DNA of 64,000 nucleotides from NCBI GenBank assembly GCA_039972875.1, contig JBDWMA010000022.1:1-64000 (forward strand), written 5' to 3'. Position numbers and translations under genes: made by a program. Below the pieces are notes generated by a model. The model was not told the origin of the DNA and ran no database searches. It saw only the letters and a program-made list of their open reading frames with translations. Positions 1 to 9,063 of the stretch are shown here, piece by piece; the stretch's first letter is position 1; each line of letters opens with the position of its first letter. This DNA is from Pseudoruegeria sp039972875. GTDB lineage: Bacteria > Pseudomonadota > Alphaproteobacteria > Rhodobacterales > Rhodobacteraceae.

Positions 1-548
1 GCCAAAGTCCTTATGATGCGCCCACATCGATGGCCCGGTTGTAGCTTTGGCGCGTGGTTAATACGCGCATCTGAACGCATGCATCGGAATAGGGCCGCTG
101 TTGTGCTGGCCAACAAACTGGCGCGGATGGCCTGGAGCATACTGAGGCACAAAATGGCGTTTGACGCGCCAAGAAACGAGGTTGCTGTCGGCGTCTGATC
201 GACCCACAGCAATCCAAAGGAGTTCGCGATAGATAGCAAAGCATGGAGCGGAAATATTACGCCCCCAAAGCCTGACGGCCCTTAAGGTCATAATCGACCT
301 GTCCGCTAATGAGATCATGGCGGGTGCGTAACCCCAACAAGGCCACGATCCGCGTATCGATAAACAGGCCAAATACATATGAGCGATTCCCGAGAACATG
401 CGAGAAATCATGTGCGAACAGCAGCCAGTACATACATAGGGCCGTTCGATCAAACGGGCGTGTCGTCGTTCAAGCAGTTTACGGCTCTCGCAGCAAAACT
501 GTATCCGCTGGGTGCCTCCTTTCAGCCTGTGAGAAAATTTGCGACAAA
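1..548. other. decayed non-coding debris beside an IS1182 relic
   Basis: No intact gene can be supported here. On the minus strand, readable but interrupted frames occur, for example a stretch ending LGLRTRHDLISGQ near 300-370 and a hydrophobic stretch containing FLGASNAILC near 110-190. They lie in different frames, which suggests one or more genes broken by frameshifts. I do not recognise the parent protein. The stretch joins the transposase relic at 549-666 and looks like neutral decay. Confidence 0.4.
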
Positions 549-666
549 GTCCAGAGAGGTCAAGGAAACGATCAATGCTGCGTAGGGGGTGATCTCTGGG
601 CACAAACGCCTCGATCGAAAACTCATAAAACAGCGCACCCTGCGCCACTTGCCTCGGTCCTATCAT
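549..666 (-). pseudogene. IS1182-type transposase, N-terminal relic
   Basis: The minus strand reads MIGPRQVAQGALFYEF followed by a DHPLRSIDRFLDLSGL stretch. This is the typical start of IS1182-family DDE transposases (GPRQ..QGALFYEF...DH.LR.ID.F.DLS). Homology stops after about 40 residues, where the frame runs into unrelated sequence, so the remaining 400 or so residues of the transposase are missing. A second relic of the same family, covering the following part of the protein, lies at 23132-23690. Only a fossil insertion is supported; no terminal repeats were found. Confidence 0.7.
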
Positions 667-906
667 CGCCACACCTCTACTCCCAAAACGAGTGAAACAG
701 CGCCAGACCAACCATGCATCAGACTTTTTCAACACTCTGCGGACTTTGTTGCCGTTCGCCGATAACATTCCAATGGCCGCTTTCGCGAATACACAAGAGT
801 AACCTAGTGCTAGCTATTTGGCACACAGGACCCAATCACGCGACTCATGCTTGGCATCAAAGTGTTTCGGGCCTTCCCGCCGACCATCGCACTGAATGAC
901 TGGGTT

Positions 907-1560
907 TCAACTAATGTAATCTAGGCTTTCGGACCTATATTGAAGTTCAATGCTTTGATCTAAAAGGGGATCATAAAGTTCGGCACAAAACTCAGTCGCC
1001 GGGCGAACGCCCCCTATAGCTGGAAGTGTTCCGCACAACATCGCCGAATGATCGATGTTTTCGATTTGGGCGCTTAAGGTTGCAAGCGGCAGGATCTGGT
1101 CCAGAGGACCATCCTGATACAACATCCAATCTCCTTTGTCTTTGATCCATGAACGCAACCTCATTTGATCGACATGGTCACGGACCTTGCTGAATTCCCA
1201 CAAGACGGTCGCACAAACTTTTCCGCAGGCTTGCTTTGAAGCCGCAACAGATACGGTTTCGAGATTTCGATCGGTGTGATCGGATGCCAACCCTAACCAC
1301 AACTTGCCGCCGTGATTGACCAAAAATGGTTCAGCTTCGCCAGACGTTTCTGTCCCTAAGACCTGAACGGAGCCTGCCTGCGTCAACAACGAACTCGATA
1401 TCCGATAGAAGAGGGGGGTCGTAGATGGAGGAACAACACCGATTTCACCTAATTCATCAATGTGATGCTGTACCAATGAAGGATCACGCCCTGTCCAACC
1501 TGCGACAACAAGATGTTCAATAGCGATATCAATCTGTTTAGGTCCTATGAAAAATTTCAT
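907..1560 (-). CDS. DUF2848 family protein
   Basis: This is a protein of about 217 residues matching the DUF2848 family, which is thought to share a fold with fumarylacetoacetate-hydrolase-like enzymes. Recognisable family motifs are the mid-N-terminal PPSTTPLFYRIS, the central GLASDHTDRNLE, and the C-terminal MLCGTLPAIGGVRPA. The ATG at 1560 is chosen because AAGGAG precedes it; a TTG lies one codon upstream. It lies 24 bp after the 5-oxoprolinase gene and is the last gene of the operon. That context suggests a role in hydrolysing or processing a ring-opened amide or acid product. The reaction itself is unknown. Confidence 0.8.
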   Translation of the reverse strand: MKFFIGPKQIDIAIEHLVVAGWTGRDPSLVQHHIDELGEIGVVPPSTTPLFYRISSSLLTQAGSVQVLGTETSGEAEPFLVNHGGKLWLGLASDHTDRNLETVSVAASKQACGKVCATVLWEFSKVRDHVDQMRLRSWIKDKGDWMLYQDGPLDQILPLATLSAQIENIDHSAMLCGTLPAIGGVRPATEFCAELYDPLLDQSIELQYRSESLDYIS

Positions 1561-1584
1561 CAATTTCTTCTCCTTGAACGTTGC

Positions 1585-4500
1585 TCATTTTGTGACCTTT
1601 CCATAACCGCCGCCGCCTGGTGTTTTCATCACAAACACGTCGCCGACCGCGAGTTGCGCCTCATCGTTGCCATTGAGGGCTTTGATACGACCATCTGCAC
1701 GCTCGACACTGTTTTCACCGACGCAGGCCTCTCCACCGCCAGCAGCGCCGTGTGGTGCAACTTTGCGATGCGAAGACAGAACGGTCACCGTCATCGGCTC
1801 AAGAAAGCGCAACCGGCGAACAATTCCGCTCCCGCCGGTGTATTGACCCACGCCACCTGAGCCATGCCGGATCGAAAATTCATCGACCCGAACGGGAAAC
1901 CGTGTCTCCAAAATCTCGGGATCAGTCATGCGTGTATTGGTCATGTGGCTGTGAACCGCACTTGTTCCGTGAAACCCTTGACCGGCCCCAGTGCCACCAC
2001 AAATGGTTTCATAGTTTTGATGGACATCGTTGCCATAAACAAAGTTGTTCATTGTACCTTGGCTACCAGCAATAACACCAAGCGCACCGTACAGCGTGTC
2101 AGCGATGGCCTGACTGACTTCGGTATTGCCCGAAATGACAGCGGCAGGCGCATTGGGGTTGATCATACTGCCCTCAGGGACAATGAGATTGAGAGGCTTG
2201 AGGCAGCCCTCGTTCATTGGGATGTCACTGCCGACCAATGTACGGAACACATACAAGACAACCGCGCGGCAAATCGCCATTGGCGCGTTATAATTGAACT
2301 CGTTTTGCCCAGAGGTTCCGGTGAAATCGATGGTCGCCTGTCGTGCGCGTTTATCCACCGTGATCGCCACTTTGATCTGATCGCCGCTGTCGAGCGGATA
2401 CGTAAAATCGCAATCCCGCAACACATCAAGCACGCGGCGCACGCTTTCCTCGGCATTGTCCTGGACGTGGGTCATGTAGGCATGGACGGTTTCCAAACCG
2501 AACTGCTGCGTGATCTTGGTCAGCTCAGTTGCGCCTGTCGCATTGGCAGCAATCTGGGCGGACAGGTCAGCCATGTTTTGATCGATATTGCGGCACGGGT
2601 ATTTGCCTGATCCAAGCAAGTCACGCGTTTGTGCGTCACGCAACTGGCCTTGCTGGACCAACAAGAAATTGTCGATCAGAACGCCTTCTTCTTCGATGAC
2701 GCGGCTATCTGGAGGGGCTGAACCTGGCGTTTTGCCACCAATATCAGCGTGGTGTCCACGGCTTGCGACGGTGTAAATGATCCGCGTCCCTACGTCGTCA
2801 AAAACAGGTGTGATGACCGTCACGTCGGGCAAATGTGTGCCGCCGTTAAAGGGGTTGTTCATCATGAACACATCGCCCGGGCGGATTTTTCCGGCGTTTT
2901 GGCGCAAGATCACCCGCACGCTTTCAGACATAGAGCCGAGGTGAACGGGCACATGGGGCGCATTGGCGACCAAATCCCCCGCTTCATCAAAGATCGCACA
3001 CGAGAAGTCGTAGCGTTCCTTGATGTTGACCGAATAGGCGGTGTTGGCAAGCGTCGCCCCCATCTGATCTGCGATGGACATGAAGAGGTTGTTGAAGACC
3101 TCGAGCATGACCGGATCGACCTTGGTGCCAACGGCCTCTTGGCGCGCAACTGCGGTCGTTCGGCGCAGCACAAGGTTGCCTCCGCTGACGCATTCTGCCT
3201 CCCAATCCTGCTCAAGGATGTTGGTGCCTGTTGGTTCAGTGAGGATTGCAGGACCCTGAATGATGTCTCCGAAGCACATTGTTGTCCGGTCAATCACAGG
3301 TACATCACGTCGTTTACCGTTTGACCACATCTGACTACGTTTAGGAGTGGCAGAAGTCATGCCCGCGTCTGGTAACGTCACAGTTTCACCTGTTGCACCA
3401 ATCGCTTCGGCGGTCAGAACATCAATCAGTAGTTTCGCGTTCTCAGGAACGAACCCGAATCTTTGCTGATGGGCCGTCTCAAACGCTTTTGTCATCTGGC
3501 TCAATGTCCCAAATGGGACTTCAAGTGATTGCTGCGCGCCATCAGGACGGATGTGCGCTATCGTCACTGTGGTGATCTGCGCGGCTGGGATACCCTGACC
3601 AATGACTTCGGCCTCGGCTGCTGCGATCAATCGGCCCAGAACAACCTCAGCGCCCTTGATTTGATCAAAACCCAATCCAAACTGGTGTTCGCGCATCGCA
3701 CGCACGTCGGCTAGGCCCATGCCAAAGGCCGACAAAACACCCGCAAATGGATGAATAAATACGCTTTCCATCCCTAGCGCATCCGCCACCAAGCACGCGT
3801 GTTGTCCGCCCGCACCGCCAAAGCAATTCATCGTGTATTTGGTGACGTCATAACCACGTTGCACGCTGATTTTTTTAATCGCGTTTGCCATGTTCTCAAC
3901 CGCGATCCGCAAGAACCCTTCGGCCATTTCTTCGATTGACATGTCGCTGCCAATCTCGGCGGCGAGGGTTTCGAACTTTGCCCGCACGACACCAACATCC
4001 AATGGCTGATCTGCGTTCGGACCAAAGACAGGAGGGAATAGATCAGGTTGCAATTTGCCAAGCAGAACGTTGCAATCGGTAACCGTAAGGGGGCCGCCGC
4101 GCCGGTACGCCGCAGGACCGGGATTTGCCCCGGCACTTTCTGGGCCAACCTGCATACGACCATCGCGGTAAGACAATATTGATCCGCCACCCGCTGCTAC
4201 AGTGTGAATAGACATCATCGGCGCACGCATACGAACGCCCGCGACTTCGGTTTCGAAACTACGCTCGAATTCGCCCGCGTAGTGGCAGACGTCCGTGGAG
4301 GTGCCACCCATGTCAAAGCCGATCAACTTGTCGTACCCAAGATCAGCAGCGGTGCGGACCATGCCAACAACACCCCCAGCAGGACCAGACAGAATCGCGT
4401 CGCGTCCCTCAAACAGCGACGCATCGGTCAGCCCACCGTTTGAGCGCATAAACATCAAACGCTCACAACCTCCTTTGGCCGTGCCCAATGCGTCAGCAAC

Positions 4501-5166
4501 CTGTTTAACATAGCGCCCTAAAATCGGAGATAGGTAGGCGTCGACCACCGCCGTATCACCGCGCGATACAATTTTGATGAGAGGGCTGGCTTCGTGGCTC
4601 AAGGAGACTTGGGTAAAGCCAGACTGCTCGGCCATCTGCCCCAGTTTTTGCTCATGATCGGGAAATCGGTAGCTGTGCATCAAGGCAATTGCGACCGATC
4701 GGTATCCTTTGTCATAGGCGTGCGACAACGCTTCGCGCGCATGGGTCGTATCTAAAGCGGTTATAGTTTCGCCATCCGCCCCTATCCGTTCCTCGACCTC
4801 AATCACATCATCATAGAGTAATTCGGGGAGCTCGATATTGAGATCAAATAACCGTGGGCGGTTCTGATACCCAATGCGTAACAGATCGCGCATGCCTTTG
4901 GTGATCAGCAGCAATGTCCGTTCGCCCTTACGCTCTAGCAAGGCATTGGTCGCAACCGTTGTGCCCATCTTTACGGCACCGATTTGACCACTTGGAATGG
5001 CGTCGTCGGGGCCGAGCCCGAGCAGCTCGCGAATGCCATGAACGGCAGCATCAGGATAAACTTCTGGATTTTCGGACAACAATTTATGCGTTTGCAATTC
5101 ACCTTCGGGCGTCTTCGCCACGATGTCTGTAAATGTGCCGCCACGGTCTACCCAAAATTGCCACAT
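1585..5166 (-). CDS. ATP-dependent 5-oxoprolinase / hydantoinase, fused HyuA-HyuB
   Basis: This 1193-residue cytoplasmic enzyme is of the OPLAH type, which hydrolyses 5-oxo-L-proline to glutamate with ATP; relatives act on hydantoins or other lactams. The N-terminal HyuA part starts with VDRGGTFTD and has GTTVATNALLERKG and IGFDMGGTSTDV, all nucleotide-binding signatures of the actin-like ATPase fold. The HyuB part begins near residue 675 and carries NPFNGGTHLPDVTV and SRGHHADIGG. The length fits the fused bacterial/eukaryotic form. A strong AAGGAG precedes the ATG. It sits between the TRAP genes and the DUF2848 gene, so the transporter probably imports its substrate. Whether the substrate is 5-oxoproline or another cyclic amide cannot be told from sequence. 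Confidence 0.9.
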   Translation of the reverse strand: MWQFWVDRGGTFTDIVAKTPEGELQTHKLLSENPEVYPDAAVHGIRELLGLGPDDAIPSGQIGAVKMGTTVATNALLERKGERTLLLITKGMRDLLRIGYQNRPRLFDLNIELPELLYDDVIEVEERIGADGETITALDTTHAREALSHAYDKGYRSVAIALMHSYRFPDHEQKLGQMAEQSGFTQVSLSHEASPLIKIVSRGDTAVVDAYLSPILGRYVKQVADALGTAKGGCERLMFMRSNGGLTDASLFEGRDAILSGPAGGVVGMVRTAADLGYDKLIGFDMGGTSTDVCHYAGEFERSFETEVAGVRMRAPMMSIHTVAAGGGSILSYRDGRMQVGPESAGANPGPAAYRRGGPLTVTDCNVLLGKLQPDLFPPVFGPNADQPLDVGVVRAKFETLAAEIGSDMSIEEMAEGFLRIAVENMANAIKKISVQRGYDVTKYTMNCFGGAGGQHACLVADALGMESVFIHPFAGVLSAFGMGLADVRAMREHQFGLGFDQIKGAEVVLGRLIAAAEAEVIGQGIPAAQITTVTIAHIRPDGAQQSLEVPFGTLSQMTKAFETAHQQRFGFVPENAKLLIDVLTAEAIGATGETVTLPDAGMTSATPKRSQMWSNGKRRDVPVIDRTTMCFGDIIQGPAILTEPTGTNILEQDWEAECVSGGNLVLRRTTAVARQEAVGTKVDPVMLEVFNNLFMSIADQMGATLANTAYSVNIKERYDFSCAIFDEAGDLVANAPHVPVHLGSMSESVRVILRQNAGKIRPGDVFMMNNPFNGGTHLPDVTVITPVFDDVGTRIIYTVASRGHHADIGGKTPGSAPPDSRVIEEEGVLIDNFLLVQQGQLRDAQTRDLLGSGKYPCRNIDQNMADLSAQIAANATGATELTKITQQFGLETVHAYMTHVQDNAEESVRRVLDVLRDCDFTYPLDSGDQIKVAITVDKRARQATIDFTGTSGQNEFNYNAPMAICRAVVLYVFRTLVGSDIPMNEGCLKPLNLIVPEGSMINPNAPAAVISGNTEVSQAIADTLYGALGVIAGSQGTMNNFVYGNDVHQNYETICGGTGAGQGFHGTSAVHSHMTNTRMTDPEILETRFPVRVDEFSIRHGSGGVGQYTGGSGIVRRLRFLEPMTVTVLSSHRKVAPHGAAGGGEACVGENSVERADGRIKALNGNDEAQLAVGDVFVMKTPGGGGYGKVTK

Positions 5167-5234
5167 TAGACATATCTCCTTTGTTTGCGGGCGTCATGCG
5201 ACCCGCAGTCGTTTATTTTTGAAGGGAAGTTCTT

Positions 5235-6518
5235 TTACTGCAAAGCGTTTGGCAGGAAGAGAGCGATGCTTGGAAAAGCGATTAGTAGAAAGGCCATGGC
5301 CAGCATTGTCAGACAGTATGGCAGCGCGCCCAACATTACCTCATTCAGGCTGCCGGACTTGCGAGCACCTTGCACGACGTAGAGGTTCAGACCAACGGGT
5401 GGCGTAATCAAAGCCATTTCGATGAGAACGATCATCAAGATGCCAAACCAGACGACATCAAACCCTTGGGCCACGACCAACGGGACGATGATCGGTATGG
5501 TTACAACCATCAGCGACAGCGTTTCGATGAAGAACCCCAAGACGATGTAAAGCACAACAACCACAAGGATTGTCTTCAGCGGTGTGAGGCCAAGGCCCGT
5601 CATGAATTCTGTCAGCTCGCGGCCCAAACCCGCAGAGGCCAGTGTGAAGTTCAGGAAAGACGCGCCGATCACGATTAACATGATCATGGATGTGATCTTG
5701 ACTGTTCCAGTGAGGCTCTGCGTGAGCATTGACCACGACACGCCACCAAAGACAAACGCGATGATGAGTGCCCCTGCGACGCCCACGGCGGCGGCTTCTG
5801 TTGGCGTCGCCCAGCCCGCATAGATTGATCCGACGATCAGTCCAAACAAGATCAGGATCGGAACCAGATCGATCAAAGCGCGTAGCATCTGTGGAAATGG
5901 GAAGGTGCGACGCGTACCGCCCAAATCAGGCCGGATCAGACAAATGATGACTGTGATCGCCATAAAGCCGATCGCTAAGGCAAGGCCTGGTATCAGGCCC
6001 GCCAAAAACAGTTGCGGGATCGAGGACTGGGTCAGAAACCCATAGACGATCAGATTGATCGACGGCGGGATCATGATGCCCAAGGTGCCGCCAGCCGCGA
6101 TTGCGCCTGAGAATAGTTTGGGATCATAGCCCAGCTTTTCAGCTTGCGGCATCGCCACTGTGGCCACAGTGGCCGCTGTTGCCACGGATGACCCGGATGT
6201 GGCTGAAAACATTGTCGCGGTAGCGACATTGGCATGCACCAATCCGCCCGGCAGCCAAGACACCCAACGATCTAAAGCAGCGTAGGTTTTGGTTGCAACA
6301 CCGCTGCGCACGAGGATTTCACCAAGAAGCACAAAGAAGGGGATTGCGATCAGAGTGGCCGAGTTTGACGACGACCAAACCATATTGCCAAGGCCGCGCG
6401 TCAGCGGAAAGCTTGAGAAAAACGTATCGATGCCAAACCCAAGTAGGAAAAGTACAACCCCAACTGGGATAGACAGGGAAAGCAGGCCCAATAGACCAAT
6501 GGAAACATACCCGATCAT
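5235..6518 (-). CDS. TRAP transporter large permease (DctM family)
   Basis: This 427-residue protein of about 12 membrane segments is the large ion-coupled subunit of a tripartite ATP-independent periplasmic transporter. It has the family-typical GLLGLLSLSIPVGV N-terminus, SGSSVATAATVATVAMPQ, IPPSINLIVYG and the C-terminal PPVGLNLYVVQG. Its start overlaps the end of the small-subunit gene by 4 bp (ATGA), so translation is probably coupled. With the neighbouring DctQ and DctP it should drive sodium-coupled uptake of a carboxylate-bearing compound. The downstream 5-oxoprolinase suggests a lactam or acidic amino-acid derivative, by inference. Confidence 0.93.
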   Translation of the reverse strand: MIGYVSIGLLGLLSLSIPVGVVLFLLGFGIDTFFSSFPLTRGLGNMVWSSSNSATLIAIPFFVLLGEILVRSGVATKTYAALDRWVSWLPGGLVHANVATATMFSATSGSSVATAATVATVAMPQAEKLGYDPKLFSGAIAAGGTLGIMIPPSINLIVYGFLTQSSIPQLFLAGLIPGLALAIGFMAITVIICLIRPDLGGTRRTFPFPQMLRALIDLVPILILFGLIVGSIYAGWATPTEAAAVGVAGALIIAFVFGGVSWSMLTQSLTGTVKITSMIMLIVIGASFLNFTLASAGLGRELTEFMTGLGLTPLKTILVVVVLYIVLGFFIETLSLMVVTIPIIVPLVVAQGFDVVWFGILMIVLIEMALITPPVGLNLYVVQGARKSGSLNEVMLGALPYCLTMLAMAFLLIAFPSIALFLPNALQ

Positions 6519-7063
6519 TGCAATGTCTCCTGCTCTGCAAAGGCGCCGACAAAATTTTCGGTCTCAGAATGGCGGCGTTTCAGCACAAGGCTTAGAGCTG
6601 CGAGCGTCGTTAGTGTGGTCATCAATGCGAACCAAACCCAACCGGCGAACCAAGGCAGCTGCACCCAGACAAGCGGTGTTTCTAGCGGCGTGTTTGCCCG
6701 TGATCCATTATTGATGGAACGTTCCAGCACAGGCCATGCTTTGATCGCAATCGTAACGATAACGCCCGACATGACGATCATCGAAAAGACGTCGAAAAGC
6801 GCGCGTTTGAAGCCATCTGTGCGACTGCGCAAAAGGTCTATTCGGACATGCCCCAACTCAAGCAACGTAAAGGACATGCCCCATGAGGTCGCGAGCGCCA
6901 TAGCGTAGCCCGCAATCTCTTCAGTGCCACCAAAGGACGTACCGATCTGGCGCATGATGATGTCTGCCAGCACAAATCCTGCGCAAAGCAGTAAGCCAAA
7001 GCCGACAACAAGGGCGACCCCTTTGTTGATGATCCTCAGGCTATTTATCATTCGTAGTTCCAT
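6515..7063 (-). CDS. TRAP transporter small permease (DctQ family)
   Basis: This 182-residue protein with four predicted membrane helices matches the DctQ subunit. It shows the typical pattern of an early helix, then ADIIMRQIG, a charged GHVRIDLL segment, and a C-terminal helix pair. It pairs with the large permease, whose start codon overlaps its stop. The ATG at 7063 has AAAGGA upstream at a rather long spacing; a second ATG four codons in is possible. It is the middle gene of the P-Q-M set. Confidence 0.9.
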   Translation of the reverse strand: MELRMINSLRIINKGVALVVGFGLLLCAGFVLADIIMRQIGTSFGGTEEIAGYAMALATSWGMSFTLLELGHVRIDLLRSRTDGFKRALFDVFSMIVMSGVIVTIAIKAWPVLERSINNGSRANTPLETPLVWVQLPWFAGWVWFALMTTLTTLAALSLVLKRRHSETENFVGAFAEQETLQ

Positions 7064-7090
7064 AACTCAGTACGTCCTTTGATCTGTTGA

Positions 7091-8122
7091 TTAGTTGATT
7101 GTTACGCCAACAACTTTACCAACGCTGTCGTTCCAACGATCTGCCCAATCACCACCAGCACGCTCGGCCCATTCTGGCAGAACTTCACTGGTCAAAATGT
7201 TGCGCGCCGTGTCAAAGTCTGCGTCGCTCACAGCTACAAGTGTCATAGAGCGTGCATCGCCAGATGGGCATTCCCCATTGCCGGTGAGGCAAGCGATGTC
7301 GTTAACCAATGCATCTTGCGCGCTGGCCCATGCAGGGTCTTCAAACCCACTAACGATTTCACTGGAAATAAGGGCCTGTGTGTCAGCGTCCAAGCTGCTC
7401 CATTTGTCCAAGTTGATCGCTGTTACGACTGAATCCCAACCGCCCAATGGGATCGGCATAAGATGTGTCGACACTTCCCACCAACCCGCACTGTAGCCAG
7501 ATCCAGCGCCCGTGACCGCACAATCAACCGTGCCGGTTTGCAACGCACCGGGGACTTCGCCAAACGATACGCTTACGCTTTCGGCGCCAAGTGCCTCCAG
7601 TAATTTCGCAGTCATCCGGCCAGACGCACGAATTTTCAGGCCTTCTAGATCAGCAAGTTTGGAAACCTCCGCGTTACAAAAAACGACTTGCGGTGGGTAC
7701 GGTGCAATTGCGAGAACATGCGAATTAAAACGATCACGGTAGATATCCGCCACCATAGGACGTGCAGCATCGACCATCGCACGGGCTTCATCCGCCGTCA
7801 GCGCCAACAAAGGCACGTCCAAGCCTTCCAGTTCAGGCGCATCAGAAACAGCGTAATCCGCAACCGTCATTGCGACATCATAAACACCTTGACCAAGCAA
7901 CGGGTAAATATCGCCAAGACCGAGGCTCATTGCGTTGTGGGTTGTCAGTTCAACACTGATGTTCCCACTGGACGCCTCTGGCAAAGTGGTGCTCCAGAAT
8001 GGGGCCTCATATTGGTTGTGCAGCGGAAGGCTGGACCAGCTACCGACGACAGAAAGGTCTTCTGCAAGAGCAGGAGATGCAATTGCCGTTGTAGCGATGA
8101 GCAGTGCAATTTTCTTTTTCAT
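7091..8122 (-). CDS. TRAP transporter substrate-binding protein (DctP family)
   Basis: This periplasmic solute receptor of about 343 residues begins with a clear signal peptide (KKKIALLIATTAIASPALA, probably cut after ALA). The ATG at 8122 is preferred over upstream in-frame starts because GGAGA precedes it and the signal peptide then begins at the first residue. The family signature LEGLKIRASGRMTAKLLEAL contains the conserved arginine that normally binds the substrate carboxylate. Together with the two permease genes downstream it forms a complete TRAP system. Confidence 0.92.
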   Translation of the reverse strand: MKKKIALLIATTAIASPALAEDLSVVGSWSSLPLHNQYEAPFWSTTLPEASSGNISVELTTHNAMSLGLGDIYPLLGQGVYDVAMTVADYAVSDAPELEGLDVPLLALTADEARAMVDAARPMVADIYRDRFNSHVLAIAPYPPQVVFCNAEVSKLADLEGLKIRASGRMTAKLLEALGAESVSVSFGEVPGALQTGTVDCAVTGAGSGYSAGWWEVSTHLMPIPLGGWDSVVTAINLDKWSSLDADTQALISSEIVSGFEDPAWASAQDALVNDIACLTGNGECPSGDARSMTLVAVSDADFDTARNILTSEVLPEWAERAGGDWADRWNDSVGKVVGVTIN

Positions 8123-8144
8123 TTTCTTAGTTCTCCGTGTTGAT

Positions 8145-8969
8145 TTAGTTTTTTTGTAGAATTGTGGTTTCAGCATCTTCGGCGACGTCTGAAATCAGCA
8201 TGTGACCCGGCGAATGGGTTATGCAGATCGGTAATTTTGCATCGAGAAGGACATTTTGGGGCGTTACACCACAAGCCCAGTAAACCGGGATTTCGCCTAC
8301 CTTAACTTCGACAGCATCGCCCCAATCCGGCTTGGAAAGATCAGCGATGCCGATCTGCGCGGGGTCACCGACCGCGATTGGCGATCCATGCGCCTGTGGA
8401 AATTTGCTACTGATCGCTTTCGCTTGGGCAACTTGGTTCTCGGGGATCGGCCGCATTGTGACGACCATTTGCCCAGAAAACCGACCCGCTGGTGCCAGAT
8501 CAATGTTGGATCGGTACATCGGTACGTTGCGGCCTGTCTCAATATGGCGGACCGGAATGCCGTTTCGCAAAAGCGCGTTTTCAAACGTGAACGAGCAACC
8601 AAGTGCGACAGTCACAAGATCATCTGACCAGACGTCCGACACATTTGTAAATTCACCCTTTAGCTCCCCTTCGCGAAATATGCGGTATTTGGATACGTCA
8701 CGACGGATATCAATATCATCGCCGAGGGTTGGCAGGTTTGGACAACCAGTGTCGCCCACACCGACGACAGGGCAAGGCTTTGGATTTCGTTGACAGAACC
8801 GCAGAAAGTCCAACGCGTACTTTTCGGGGAGAATTGCGAGATTACATTGGAGCTTACCTGCGGCTAAACCAGCAGTATGACCATCATACAAACCACTACG
8901 GATTGCCGCTCGAACCTGCTCAGCGGATGACAGTTTTAGGTCCGAATAATTTATGGCTTTTGAATTCAT
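8145..8969 (-). CDS. DUF1445 / D-glutamate cyclase-like putative hydro-lyase
   Basis: This 274-residue protein matches the DUF1445 family, long annotated as putative hydro-lyase and later linked to D-glutamate cyclase, which makes 5-oxo-D-proline from D-glutamate. Visible family motifs are VRAAIRSGLYDGHTAGLA, CSFTFENAL and WACGVTPQN, plus a late THSPGHMLI. The gene lies directly upstream of the TRAP receptor gene in the same operon as 5-oxoprolinase. Bacillus ycsI, of the same family, also lies with 5-oxoprolinase genes. That supports a role in cyclic or linear glutamate-derivative metabolism. The exact reaction is inferred. Confidence 0.82.
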   Translation of the reverse strand: MNSKAINYSDLKLSSAEQVRAAIRSGLYDGHTAGLAAGKLQCNLAILPEKYALDFLRFCQRNPKPCPVVGVGDTGCPNLPTLGDDIDIRRDVSKYRIFREGELKGEFTNVSDVWSDDLVTVALGCSFTFENALLRNGIPVRHIETGRNVPMYRSNIDLAPAGRFSGQMVVTMRPIPENQVAQAKAISSKFPQAHGSPIAVGDPAQIGIADLSKPDWGDAVEVKVGEIPVYWACGVTPQNVLLDAKLPICITHSPGHMLISDVAEDAETTILQKN

Positions 8970-9026
8970 TGTGAACGCCTATGTGATGCTACAACACCAT
9001 CACACGGGATAACCCATCTATTCAAA

Positions 9027-9052
9027 TTATCATTTTATATCAGAGGTGATAA
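9027..9052. promoter_or_regulatory. candidate LysR-type operator upstream of the oxoprolinase operon
   Basis: An A/T-rich interrupted palindrome, TTATCA at 9027-9032 and TGATAA at 9047-9052 with 14 bp between, lies in the 94 bp gap between the regulator gene and the DUF1445 start. LysR regulators often bind interrupted dyads of this kind. No clear -35/-10 pair could be assigned, so this is a candidate only. Confidence 0.35.
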
Positions 9053-9063
9053 ATAATTTGGAA

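Noticed and set aside
1864..3324. Long plus-strand frames of 248 and 191 codons
   Set aside because: They are antisense to the HyuB part of the oxoprolinase, which has clear conserved motifs on the minus strand.
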